NCBI GenBank assembly: GCA_033398695.1
Contig: CM065818.1
Span: 54,840,001 to 54,904,000, forward strand
Source of the DNA: Orobanche coerulescens
Taxonomy: Eukaryota; Streptophyta; Magnoliopsida; Lamiales; Orobanchaceae
DNA: 64,000 bases
Reading direction: 5' to 3'
Shown: positions 23,344-35,892 of the stretch, in pieces
How the letters are laid out: each line of letters opens with the position of its first letter
Position numbering within the stretch: the stretch's first letter is position 1
The notes under the pieces: generated by a model
What the model was told of the DNA's origin: nothing
Databases searched by the model: none
Seen by the model: only the letters and a program-made list of their open reading frames with translations
Translations under genes and position numbers: made by a program

Positions 23344-24082
23344 TACTACCATAAATAATAAGTCAAAATTAATGAGTCCACCAACAAACATAATAATGCA
23401 AAACATAACACCAAATGAATACGTAATCAAAACATGCCATGAAATTATTGAACAAATATGATTTTGATGATGTTTTGCCAAAATAACACCTAGTAAAATA
23501 TATATCGACCGGACGAAGAACTTCACTTGAAAAGTTTAATATTCTTGTGAGATGTGAATGCACATAAAAGTTTGATGAATGTCTTATTATAGTGCGAACA
23601 TGCACAAGAACTTAGAAATAAAGGATGTTGTTACAAGTCCAAAAAAATTATAATTGACAGTACAATACTATTGAGGATTTCTGATCTCCCTAAAAAGTTG
23701 AGGATTACGTAATATTACTTTTAAAGTCTCTAAAGAACTTATTGTGTTAGAAAAATATTTATTGAAATATATATGATATCGAGATAATAAATGGGACAAA
23801 TGATAAATATAATTTCTAATTAAAAAAATCATATTAGAGAAATTGTCAAAGTAAATAATAAATAAAACCCACCAGTACTAACCAGAAGTCTACTGACCCA
23901 CATTTAAAGTTATATATTTTATGTTAAAGTTTGTCTATATTATATTATTTTATTAATTACATGTTGTTTATTTATAGTACATATCCTAAAAATATATTAG
24001 TACAATATATATATATATATATATTGCGTGATAAGTATCATAAATTAATAGTAAAAGACTCAAATGTCATAAACAACATTTA
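23344..24082. repeat. Copy 1 of a duplicated segment (empty Helitron site)
   Basis: This 739 bp stretch matches 35105-35892 base for base apart from scattered substitutions, a 17 bp indel, a short indel near 23885 and different TA-repeat lengths. Similarity begins at TACTACCAT, which in copy 2 directly follows a Helitron 3' end. Here the same bases are preceded by an uninterrupted flank ending GTA. Similarity ends at ACAACATTTA. It is not an LTR pair: there are no TG/CA ends and no primer site. Reading frames in it are short. Confidence 0.88.
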
Positions 24083-25034
24083 AGAATTCAGTATCTTGTA
24101 TCCCACATCGATTAAAAATAGAACTCCACCAACGGACAACCTAAATAAATGTTTAGAATTCGCTGTCTATTTTTCAACCCCATAGTTATTTAACACAGAA
24201 ACATAAGAATTTTAGTTTATTTTGTTTAATTTGGCCAATTATTAAGTTGGATAAATAAATAATTTAATTTTTTAGTCAAAAATATAATTTGGTCAATTAT
24301 TAAATATACATTAATTATGTTTATAAAATTTAAATATCACATCTGTTTTATTTAGTAATTTTATTTAATTAAAAATTTTAATTTGGTCAATATTAATCAT
24401 ATCAATTACTAAGTTAGTCAAATTAATTACTTTATTTCTTATTGGATAATCTAATTTGATCAATTATCGAACTTGTATTAATCATATTTATCAAAAAATT
24501 TGAATACCACATCAATCTTATATTTGATATGTAGATTTTATAAGTTTTAAGATTTTGGTAATTAGTTCATATAATCAATGTGTATTTTACCATCATATTT
24601 CTAAGCAAATTAACTTGACCAATTATCGAGTTGACCTAATAAATAGTATTATTTTAATAAAAAATATAATTTGACCAATCATTAAGTTGACCAACTAAAT
24701 ATATTTAGTAAAAAAAATTAATTTTCTAAATTATTGATGTGAATTTAATTTGTCTAATTTATCAAGTATAACAATTTTAGCGAACTTTTTTTGAAATCAG
24801 ACATAACAATCAATTGTCATGACAACTTATATTTGATTATTTAGATTTTATATGTTGTAATAGATTTGAATAATTACCACATAACACTATATAGATTGGC
24901 GAAGGGAACATGTACTAAAATTATCTTTACTCGAGTTTGAGACGGGTATAAGTATATAAGATCTAAATAGGTTTTCGATAACTGAACCCTAGCTGTATTG
25001 TTTCGAGTATCACTATGTGGGTTTGGGATGAAAA
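24083..25034. mobile_element. AT-rich Helitron-like DNA, left part
   Basis: About eight diverged copies of a TTTGGTCAATTATTAAGTTG-type word occur between 24228 and 24690. The last 110 bp (AAATTATCTTTACTCGAG onwards) resembles 34890-34960 in the right part. Both therefore probably belong to one element split by the LTR retrotransposon inserted at 25035. No 5' TC terminus could be fixed. There is no gene. Confidence 0.45.
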
Positions 25035-27919
25035 TGTAATATCCGCAATTTTCGATTTTCGGTAAATTTCTTTTTTCGGCTGGAGTCCATTTTGATGACT
25101 CGCTCATGACCGTTTCGTCATTCTGAGAATGATTAATTCTGAACTTTTTGTCATCCGAGTTCGTTTCGGTGTCGTTTTGTTGAGTTTCGTGCTTTTTAGC
25201 GGTTTTTCCACACTTGAGTTCGATTCTTGCGAATCTCGTCCGAAACTGTTGTTTCGACTTTCTCGTAAGTTCATTTAATGTTAATATTCATGTTGCGAGC
25301 TTTGGGTTGGTGTTTCGATCACGTATCGTGATTTTCGGGCGTTTTGGGCCATTTTCGTAATTTCCCAAAGTTTGGGGTAATTACTTTCCGTTGTCGAATT
25401 TCGAGCCTTCGGGTGGTCGGAATCGTGTTCTCTTAGTGCTCGGATTCGTCTTTGCGAGTACTTCGTAACCGTATCTTCGATTCGTACTCAGGTTCGGGTT
25501 TCGGGGTCGTTTGGGCCGTCGGAGTTGGTCCCGGCCGAGTCATGGCCGGGCATGCTCGGGCCAGCCACCGCCGAGTAACGTGCGGTAGTGATCGGCGATA
25601 CGTGCGTGGGCGATTCGCACGTAAGGCCACGGCGTAACGTGCGTAACGCCCGGCATTTCAGGCGATTGCTCGGCCATGGCCGATTACGTCGTAAGCCATG
25701 GCGATTACGTCGTAACCCGGCCGTGATCGGCTATTTAAGGCCTGGCGGCGTTTTCTTCACCATTTCACTCGGTTTTCCTTCTCTTCGCGGAGGTGTTGGA
25801 ATCATGTAAGGATGTTGTTATACAATTAATCCATGAAGTTTTGAGTTTCATATCATCAATCATCCATCCTATAACATCCTCCGATCTACCGAATCAGGTC
25901 AGATTTCCTAGAAATCTAGTTTTGGGGAATTTGGATGTTTTGGTTGTTTTCGTCCAATTAATCCGATTTAACTTAGGATTATGATGTATTGATGAATATT
26001 TAGATGTATTATATCATTTCCCTTGTTATTCCATGGTTGTATCGTATCGATTCGTTGTTTTGGTCGAGTTCTTGATCGACGCCTTGAAGGTGTCCGATAA
26101 AATGTCATAGAGGGGTTTTCGGGCGTTCTACGATTATTCTTCCTTGTATGATCGATGATTTATTGATTATATGTTGTTAGGGTCGAATTCTTGTGAAGAA
26201 CTCGAGTCGGAACCCTTCCGTTCGTTGTCTTCTTGGTCCGAGCTTCCGATCGAACCGTGTTCTTCGGAGCGTTTAGTAGCGGTTATTAAGGCAAGTATCT
26301 TATTATACGACTTGTATCTTGTGACTAGTAATTACGTATGATATGTATGATGATTTTGCTTGCCTCCGTAAATATGTTCCGTTTGAGTAGGTTGTGTTTT
26401 CCGAAATTTGAAGGCTTTGTGATAATAGTGATATATTGGTATCCGTGTTAGGCGTTGTGCCATTTGTACAGGATTGCGATGTACATATGAGATGGTTGTA
26501 CACGTGGTTGTTCAATGTATTGTGTACCGAATGTGTGTTATGTTGGTTAAATGTCGTTGATTGATGATAGTTGTTGTGAGTGTCGAGGTTGTGTTATGTG
26601 CGTGCAATGTACGATTTTGTGGTGATCAAGGTGATTGATTAATTGTGCTCATTGTTGTATGTAATGTGAATGTGAATATGTGTGTGACCGCTAAGTTCAC
26701 TCGTGTTGGTTCGACGGGACCTACGAGGATTCGTGGCAGTGGACTACGGGATCAGAACTTAGTGAGGTACTGAGGTCCAATCGTGCTGGTCTAACGAGGC
26801 CTACGATAACGCATGGCAGCGGACCATGAGTTTCGGACACAGTGCGTCCAACCGGGTGAGCTCGACGGGGCTTACGGTGACACGTGGTAGTGGACTACGG
26901 TGTCAGGACTGTGTGTGTGATTGTTGTGATTGATATAGTCCGTGCGGGTTGTTATGCCTACGGAGACACGTGACAGTGGATCACGGTGTCGGGATTGGTT
27001 ATGTTTGGTTAATAGTCCGTGTGGGTTGTTGAACCTACGGAGACACGTGACAGTGGATCACGGTGTCGGAATTGATTATGTTTGTTTAATTGTGCGTGAT
27101 GTAGTCCGTGCGGGTTGTTGAACCTACGGAGACACGTGACAGTGGATCACGGTGTCATGAGCATGATACTTTCAAATCAAAGTTTTTAAAGGAAAAGTTT
27201 TAAGAAAGAATGTTGGGCCGAGCCCCACGAGATTTATGGAAATGTTTCGGTATTGTAAACTGTTGAATTATGAAACAAGTTTTGGGTTAAGGCCCTTAAT
27301 ATTTACGAAAAGGTTTTGTAAATTGGGACTCGAGGTCCAAAAGAATTTCGCTTTAAAAATCCCGAGATGATGTGTTCCTTTTCAAATATCTCTTATTTGA
27401 GTTCGAAATTCTAAAACTTCTGGAACATTTTGATAATTGATTTCCGTATTAAATTCGTAGTTGCTATTTGCTTGTTACATTTCGTATGGTTTGATACTTG
27501 CACTAGTAAAACAGTGGAGTTTTACTAACCCCGAGTCGGGGTGGATGTCCTGTTTGCGTCCGGTACATGCATTCAGGGGAGCAACATGGATTGGCACAAG
27601 AGGATGACGAGCTACGATACTAATCATGAGTCGAGTTATTTTGATTTTTGTTGTGTTGTCAGAGTTGATTTCAGTCTTCCGCTGTATTGTATTTCAACCC
27701 CTGTGTGGGTAATGTTATTTAAGTCAGTTTTATCGATTGGGTTGTGTGACCTCATCGGTCTGTGTATTCACGTGTAAGTGACCACATCGGTCTGTATCAT
27801 TTTATTGTTTGACCCTGGTCGGGCAAGCATTTGGTTGTTTACGGATGTTTAGCCTGGTAGATCCTTGTGGAAAGGGTCTACGGCGTGTAATATTCCCATA
27901 TGGTTTTGGGGATGTTACA
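25035..27919 (+). mobile_element. Left (5') LTR of the non-coding element LARD-1
   Basis: TGTAATATCCGC at 25035 to GATGTTACA at 27919, 2885 bp, preceded by the target duplication GAAAA (25030-25034). U3 ends in an array of TTACGTCGTAA-type words (25577-25718) followed by TATTTAAGG (about 25731). Downstream, six related 60-75 bp repeats (26695-27160) share GGAGACACGTGACAGTGGAT-like cores. Near the end is CCTGGTAGATCC...GGGTCTACGGCG, the shared chromovirus LTR terminus. Confidence 0.92.
25577..25718 (+). promoter_or_regulatory. Palindromic word cluster upstream of TATA, LARD-1 LTR
   Basis: Words of the type GATTACGTCGTAAGCC, TAACGTGCGTAACG and GGCCATGGCC are repeated before the TATA-like TATTTAAGG. 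The same cluster is at 31346-31495 in the right LTR, with different small indels. A promoter role is inferred from position. Confidence 0.5.
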
Positions 27920-30800
27920 ATTATGGTATCGGAGCTTAGGTTGCGGAAACCTAGGCTGTCGGGTCGAGTCGAGTCGTGGTTTGTCGAGTAATGTGTTGTC
28001 TTGTCGTTCGAGTCGTCAGGTGACAAGTTGAGTTGTGCGTAGTCACAACGTGTCGGATATGTTGTCGGATGAGATTAGTATCGTGGGCGACCGTCATCTC
28101 CGTGCGGCCTGTGGACGTAAGTCTCCTCTTTTATGCGAAGTACCTGTGTATCATGATTGTATCTAAATGAGTTAATTGCGGTGCATAATTTTATTTGCAC
28201 GGTGTTGTGAATATAGTTGTATTTAATACGTGTGACATATAGTATATGTATAAAATTGGGCCTATTGTTGTTTTACCTTTGAACCACTGTGAGGGGTGGT
28301 ATGGTGTGAAAATTGAGAACCTTGTTGGGTTTCGAATAAGGTATCGACGATTGAGTTCGTGAGAAACTCCGAGGAATGGTTTTGTTATATGTTTAAACTA
28401 GATGCTGTGAGACGTATTCAATTGGATTGTGCATGTGGGACTGTATTTTTTTCCGCTGCGTGAGTTCTTTTGTAATGGCTTTCGGTATTTTACCGATCGA
28501 GTTTTATTTTGAAAATCGATTCCCTTAACCGAGTTTTTGGCGTTATGGCCTTGATCGTTTTGGCGAAATTCTCATGACGGTATTTAGTATTTTGTAAATG
28601 GTTTTTATCCTGGTGGGTTCCGGCGCGGGACCCACAGCGCTATAATGTTCTGGGTAATTACCTGAGATTTTTGGGCATTCTAGCCCATTGAATTATCTTT
28701 GAAAACCTTGAGTATCCTAGAAATAAATTTCGAGAAGTACGTTTAAAATGAATTATTTTCTCGTGGTACATCCAAGGTGCCACAATATGTTTCAAAATTC
28801 TTCTACCTCGAGGACCAAAATGTTTTGAGATATTTCCAATGTTTTAGAAACACTTTTACTTAGACCCGAGGGTCGAATATTTTCGAAAGTTTTTCACGAA
28901 AAGAAAGTGTCCTCATTTTTATCAAATGCGAAATGGTTCTCCAAAGTCTCGATAACGATGTTTCCCGTTTGTATTTTTTTTTTTAAACGTGATACTCAAG
29001 ATCAACCGGTGTTTTTCCTAAATTATTTTCAAAAGGTGGTTTTCGTTTGTTTTAAAAAAAACCCATCATTTCCTGCTTGTGGTCGGAGAAGGTGTGTATG
29101 ATGTTGGTATTGTTGTTAGGGTGTTAGCCCTCCGGTGTGATTGAATTGGTGGTGAACGTTGAGTCGTTCGCCACGCATATGTTTTGTTAGCCCTTTGTGG
29201 GAGGTGTGATGACGATTTTTAATGTTGTCATTTCGTGGCGGCTTGCGTGTTATCGCACCTGTGTGAGCTGTTAAAGCTTGGGTTTGTACGTTTGTGTACA
29301 TGTGTGATTGTTTCATGATGTTTGTAATTGTGTGCTAGTCATTGTTCGGGCCGTTAAGGTCGCCGAACGATAACGTCGTTGCTGTAGTGTTTGTGTGTAT
29401 TATTTTACGATGGTAATCGTTGTATATGATATATGTTATGATTCTTTGTTGTGCCAAGTTGGCATCTCCGGTTTGTTGTTTTGCGACGTTATATTCCATT
29501 GTACCTAGCAGTTGTATTTTCGGTATGCCGAGCCGAGGTGTTTCAACCGTGGTGTGCTGGGGGCATGCACGTACCAATTATTTTTCTCGTCACAGGATCC
29601 AGTTTTGCGAGTTGGGTTCCGAGTCTTTCGGGGCGCGAACTTCAGTACAGATATGAGGCTCGGCTCTGAGAGGCCCATGGGAGATGTTTCTGTCGTTTGC
29701 TTTTGTGTTGTCACCTTACTCCAGTTGTTGTGAGTTGCGGGAACGACATTTCTTTTATAAGAGGTCGAATGTAATGCCCGTATCGTTTTGACTTCTGTAT
29801 TTCCTCTTTCTCAGGTCTATCGACTCGCTCGTGTTTGTTGATACTTTATGGACTTGTTCTGTATTTCGGTTTCGTCGTTCGAACGAGCTGTGATCTTGTT
29901 TTGGGTCGATCTGGTTATCGCTGTGACATTTCCGAGTCCGGTTCGATTCTTGTGAACCTTGTTCGGAAGTAACATCTTTCGGTTCTATTAGTTCTTTTAT
30001 TCGAAGTGGATCGGATTTTGAACTTCTGTATTTTCGACTCACAACTAGTTTATGTTCGTTGACATTTTGAGCTTGTCCCGCCTCTTGCTTTTGTTTATCA
30101 AACTAGCGTTGTATTGTTTCGGAATAACTCGTTTGTTGTTGTAATTTTTCAATTTCTATTCCCTTTCCTGTGGATCTTATGTGAAGGCACATGTTGTTTT
30201 CACCGGATCATATATTGTCTCGAGTCGAGATGTGAACCTTGGAGTTGTTATTTGAATTTTATTGTTCTTCGTGATTCGACCGTGATTGTTCGATTTTTGT
30301 TGTCTCGATCGCTGTGGTTCGATCGTTTGATTGATCGGTTTTTGTTGATCTCGTTTCGTGATTGTTGAACGTTCAGACTCCTTCGTAATTCCCTTAAGTT
30401 CGAGATTAGTCTCGTTTCGATCTTCCAACCCTTGGGCGGTGGAATTCCGTATTTGTTCAGCGTTTGGCTCGCGTTTTGATTGATGAACTATTGGGTTGGT
30501 CAATCGTATTGATTTTTGTTCGTTGTGTTTTGTGATTGTTCAGATAATCGACTCGATTGTATTATCTGTTTGATGACGCTTGTCACTTGTTGATTTCATT
30601 ATGTCTCTACCGGTGGCGTCGTGTTGGTCGTCGTGGAGCGTGTTTTCACGCCGTATATTCCGTTGCGTTGCTTGTAACGTTTCTCCATTGGGCATGAGTT
30701 ACGTGCTTCTTGTGTATCTAGTTGAGTTTTTCCGGCGGGATATTCCTTCTCCCTACTTGTTTTAAGTTTCGGGACGAAACTTCTTTTAAGGAGGGTAGAA
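27920..30800 (+). mobile_element. Internal region of LARD-1, no gag-pol
   Basis: It starts with an initiator-Met-type primer site TGGTATCGGAGC (27924) and ends with a hairpin AAGTTTCG-GGA-CGAAACTT (30764-30782) and the polypurine tract AAGGAGGGTAGAA (30788-30800). In between, about 2.8 kb has no recognisable Gag, protease, RT, RNase H or integrase in any frame. A coding trace may survive just before the hairpin, where the frame ends PSPYLF-stop like the YPELF tail of the chromodomain in element C. That makes it a large retrotransposon derivative, mobilised in trans. A CCTGGTGGGTTCC...GGGACCCAC block at 28612 looks like a stray LTR end. Confidence 0.85.
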
Positions 30801-33713
30801 TGTAATATCCGCAATTTTTGATTTTCGGTAAATTTCTTTTTTCGGCTGGAGTCCATTTTGACGACTCGCTCATGACCGTTTCGTCATTCTGAGAATGATT
30901 AATTCTGAACTTTTTGTCATCCGAGTTCGTTTCGGTGTCGTTTTGTTGAGTTTCGTGCTTTTTAGCGGTTTTTCCGCACTTGAGTTCGATTCTTGCGAAT
31001 CTCGTCCGAAACTGTTGTTTCGACTTTCTCGTAAGTTCATTTAATGTTAATATTCATGTTTGGAGCTTTGGGTTGGTGTTTCGATCACGTATCGTGATTT
31101 TCGGGCGTTTTGGGCCATTTTCGTAATTTCCCAAAGTTTGGGGTAATTACTTTCCGTTGTCGAATTTCGAGCCTTCGGGTGGTCGGAATCGTGTATTCTC
31201 TTAGTGCTCGGATTCGTCTTTGCGAGTACTTCGTAACCGTATCTTCGATTCGTACTCAGGTTCGGGTTTCGGGGTCGTTTGGGCCGTCGGAGTTGGTCCC
31301 GGCCGAGTCATGGCCGGGCATGCTCGGGCAAGCGATACCGCCGAGTAACGTGCGGTAGTGATCGGCGATTCGTCGTAAGGCCGGTTACGCACGTAAGGCC
31401 CGGCGTGCGTAACGCATTTAACGCTTCCGGCATTTCAGCAATCTGCTCGGCCATGGCGATTACGTCGTAAGCCATGGCGATTACGACGTAACGCCGTGAT
31501 CGGCCTATTTAAGGCCTGGCGGCGTTTTCTTGACCATTTCACTCGGTTTTCCTTCTCTTCCGCGGCTGGAGGTGTTGGAATCATGTAAGGATGTTGTTAT
31601 ACAATTAATCCATGAAGTTTTGAGTTTCATATCATCAATCATCCATCCTATAACATCCTCCGATCTACCGAATCAGGTCAGATTTCCTAGAAATCTAGTT
31701 TTGGGGAATTTGGGTGTTTTGGTTGTTTTCGTCCGATTAATCCGATTTAACTTAGGATTATGATGTATTGATGAATATTTAGATGTATTATATCATTTCC
31801 CTTGTTATTCCATGGTTGTATCGTATCGATTCGTTGTTTTGGTCGAGTTCTTGATCGACGCCTTGAAGGTGTCCGATAAAATGTCATAGAGGGGTTTTCG
31901 GGCGTTCTACGATTATTCTTCCTTGTATGATCGATGATTTATTGATTATATGTTGTTAGGGTCGAATTCTTGTGAAGAACTCGAGTCGGAACCCTTCCGT
32001 TCGTTGTCTTCTTCGGGGTCCGAGCTTCCCGATCGAACCGTGTTCTTCGGAGCGTTTAGTAGCGGTTATTAAGGCAAGTATCTTATTATACGACTTGTAT
32101 CTTGTGACTAGTAATTACGTATGATATGTATGACGATTTTGCTTGCCTCCGTAAATATGTTCCGTTTGAGTAGGTTGTGTTTTCATAATTTTGAAGGCTT
32201 TGTGATTATAGTGTTATATTGGTATCCGTGTTAGGCGTTGTGCCATTTGTGCTGGATTGCGATGTACATATGAGATGGTTGTACACGTGGTTGTTCAATG
32301 TATTGTGTACCGAATGTGTGTTATGTTGGTTAAATGTCGTTGATTGATGATAGTTGTTGCGAGTGTCGAGGTTGTGTTATGTGCGTGCAATGTACGATTT
32401 TGTGGTGATCAAGGTGATTGATTAATTGTGCTCATTGTTGTATGTAATGTGAATGTGAATATGTGTGTGACCGCTAAGTTCACTCGTGTTGGTTCGACGG
32501 GACCTACGAGGATTCGTGGCGATGGACTACGGGATCGAGAACTTAGTGAGGTGCGAGGTCCAATCGTCTTTGATGCAGCGAGGCCTACGATAACGCATGG
32601 CGGTGGACCATGAGTTTCGAACACGGTGCGTCCAACCGGGTGAGCTCGACGGGGCTTACGGTGACACGTGGCAGTGGACTACGGTGTCAGGACTGTGTGT
32701 GATTGTTGTGATTGATATAGTCCGTGCGGGTTGTTATGCCTACGGAGACACGTGACAGTGGATCACGGTGTCGGGATTGGTTATGTTTGGTTAATAGTCC
32801 GTGTGGGTTGTTGAACCTACGGAGACACGTGACAGTGGATCACGGTGTCGGAATTGATTATGTTTGTTTAATTGTGCGTGATGTAGTCCGTGCGGGTTGT
32901 TGAACCTACGGAGACACGTGATGGTGGATCACGGTGTCATGAGCATGATACTTTCAAATCAAAGTTTTTAAAGGAAAAGTTTTAAGAAAGAATGTTGGGC
33001 CGAGCGCCACGAGATTTATGGAAATGTTTAGGTATTGTAAACTGTTGAATTATGAAACAAGTTTTGGGTTAAGGCCCTTAATGTTTACGAAAAGGTTTTG
33101 TAAATTGGGACTCGAGGTCCAAAAGAATTTCTGCTTTAAAAATCCCCGAGATGATGTGTTCCTTTTCAAATATCTCTTATTTGAGTTCGAAATTCTAAAA
33201 CTTCACGGGAACATTTTGATAATTGATTTCCGTATTAAATTCGTAGTTGCTATTTGCTTGTTACATTTCGTATGGTTTGATACTTGCACTAGTAAAACAG
33301 TGGAGTTTTACTAACCCCCGAGTAATCGGGGTGGATGTCTGTTTTGCGTCCAGGTACATGCAGTTCAGAGGCGATCACAGGATTGGCACAAGAGGATGAC
33401 GAGCTACGATACTAATCATGAGTCGAGAGTTATTTTGATTTTTGTTGTGTTGTCAGAGTTGATTTCAGTCTTCCGCTGTATTGTATTTCAACCCCTGTGT
33501 GGGTAATGTTATTTAAGTCAGTTTTATCGATTGGGTTGTGTGACCTCATCGGTCTGTGTATTCACGTGTAAGTGACCACATCGGTCTGTATCATTTTATT
33601 GTTTGACCCTAGTCGGGCAAGCATTTGGTTGTTTACGGATGTTTAGCCTGGTAGATCCTTGTGGAAAGGGTCTACGGCGTGTAATATTCCCATATGGTTT
33701 TGGGGATGTTACA
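30801..33713 (+). mobile_element. Right (3') LTR of LARD-1
   Basis: 2913 bp, nearly identical to 25035-27919 apart from scattered substitutions and many 1-6 bp indels. It is followed by the matching target duplication GAAAA (33714-33718), which proves a complete insertion. It contains the second copies of the palindrome cluster (31346-31495) and of the six-unit repeat (32475-32940). Confidence 0.93.
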
Positions 33714-33718
33714 GAAAA

Positions 33719-35104
33719 TGCGTAGTAAATACATTTTTTTATCAAATTTCGGACGTATACGATTATATAATTTATAAATGGTTTCGAGTGGGTGAATCTT
33801 TGCCTCATATTTTTGGTTTTATTTTGTTCTGCCTTGGTGATGAACTCCGACTGGCTGAATCTAACTAATATTTATAACTAGCGAGTTTTTTGCATTAATA
33901 AATTTAATTAACGAATATAGTTTTATTTTTTATATATATATATATATATTATTGTTACACATCCGGAGCACCATGTTAACTCTCTCATACATGGTATTTT
34001 TTTTAAGATTACTATTTATGTAAATCTTCTATCTCACCTTGATTTTCAATGACACTCCAATGAATGAGTAACTAAACATATATTTAAAATAAATGAGTAT
34101 TTTACCACCCTTAACTATTACATTGTTACTTTAATTTGGTCATCAATTGAGTTGGCAAATGAATGGCTTTATTTTTATTAGGAAATTTAATTTGGCAAAT
34201 TTTTAAGTAAATCTCAATGGCCCAAATATGTAAGTATTTTTTTAATATCTAATTGATATATGCATAAATATTATTTTTATATAATTTTATTTATTTTAAT
34301 AGATTCAATATTCTACACTTATAAATAAATACTTAAAGTGTCTAAAAGTAATTACGGATTCAGAGTAGCATGTTAACTCCCTCTTGTGCATGATTTTTTA
34401 TTCTTATTCATCTAAAATCTTGAATCCCACATCAAAATATAGCAACTTAAATTATAACGAGTTTTTGAAGATTGTATAATTTCAAACTTATGCTAGGAAT
34501 TTAAGTTGTAATCTTTTATAATTTATGATATTTATTATTAACTTTTACTTTACAATGGTTGAGGTTTTATTGTAGCAACTTATGTTTAATTATTTAAATT
34601 GTATAATTTAAATATGTTTAGTACTTAGTGGATATTATATATGGTCTAGGTTTTTAAAGGGGTAATGAATTTATCTTTTAATCGAGTTTGTGATGAATAC
34701 GTGTATATAGATTTTAAACGAGTATGAGTGGCTGAACCAATTACTGTTCATATAATCTATATAGCCTGTCACATTCAATCATCACGTGAAAACACAATAA
34801 ATCATTTGTGAAAAATCTTATGCCGTTATGCGAGACAGTGAAAATACATTAATATAATCGAGTTTTTAACTCAAATAAGTAGGAAAATTATCTTCAATCG
34901 AGTTTAAAATGAGTACAAATACATAAAATCTAAATGAGTTCGAGTTACTTAATCTTACCGTCATCAATTCTGTTTATTAGTGTGTTCTGCTGCAGTACGA
35001 CAAGTGACTGAACCCTAACAAAGTACTAAATTATTTTTATGTTTTTACTTATAAATTAAAATATAAAGTGATTACCCGTCGAGTTTCGACGGGCTATACA
35101 CTAG
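33719..35104 (+). mobile_element. Helitron 3' part with terminal hairpin and CTAG end
   Basis: The 3' end is textbook: an 8 bp perfect stem CCCGTCGA-GTT-TCGACGGG (35075-35093), seven bases, then CTAG (35101-35104) followed by T. Helitrons insert between A and T and leave no target duplication; the uninterrupted copy at 23344 shows the expected A|T site. The body is AT-rich, with two similar blocks around CATGTTAACTCCCTC (33973 and 34370) and no Rep/helicase frame, so it is non-autonomous. Confidence 0.75.
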
Positions 35105-35801
35105 TACTACCATAGATAATAAGTCAAAATTAATATGAGTCCACCGACAAACATAATAATGCAAAACATAACACCAAACGAATACGTAATCAAAACATGC
35201 CATGAAATTATTGAACAAATATGATTTTGATGATGTTTTGCCAAAATAACACCTAGTAAAATATATATCGATCGGACGAAGAACTTCACTTATTCACAAC
35301 ATTCACTTGAAAAGTTTAATATTCTTGTGAGATGTGAATGCACATAAAAGTTTGATGAATATCTCATTATAGTGCGAACATGCACAAGAACTTAGATATA
35401 AAGGATGTTGCTACAAGTCCAAAAAAATTATAATTGACAGTGCAACACTATTGAGGATTTCTGATCTCCCTAAAAAGTTGAGGATTACGTAATATTACTT
35501 TTAAAGTCTCTAGAGAACTTATTGTGTTAGACAAATATTTATTGAAATATGTATGATGCCGAGATAATAAATGGGACAAATGATAAATATAATTTCTAAC
35601 TAAAAAAATCATATCAGAGAAATTGTCAAAGTAAATGATAAATAAAACCCACCGGTACTAACCAGAGAAGTCTACTAACCCAATACCTTTAATATTTGCA
35701 TATTTAAAGTTATATATTTTATGTTAAAGTTTGTCTATATTATATTATTTTATTAATTACATGTTGTTTATTTATAGTACATATCCTAAAAATATATTAG
35801 T

Positions 35802-35836
<35 letters not shown>

Positions 35837-35892
35837 CGTGATAAGTATCATAAATTAATAGTAAAAGACTCAAATGTCATAAACAACATTTA
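35105..35892. repeat. Copy 2 of the duplicated segment
   Basis: 788 bp matching 23344-24082, longer mainly through a TA-repeat expansion (about 35805-35834), a 17 bp insertion near 35291 and a short insertion near 35680. It begins at the base after the Helitron CTAG terminus. Right of 35892 the two copies diverge. Confidence 0.88.

Noticed and set aside
23344..35892. The 750 bp direct repeats as LTRs of an 11 kb retrotransposon
   Set aside because: No TG/CA ends, no target duplication, no primer site after copy 1, and copy 2 starts at a Helitron terminus.
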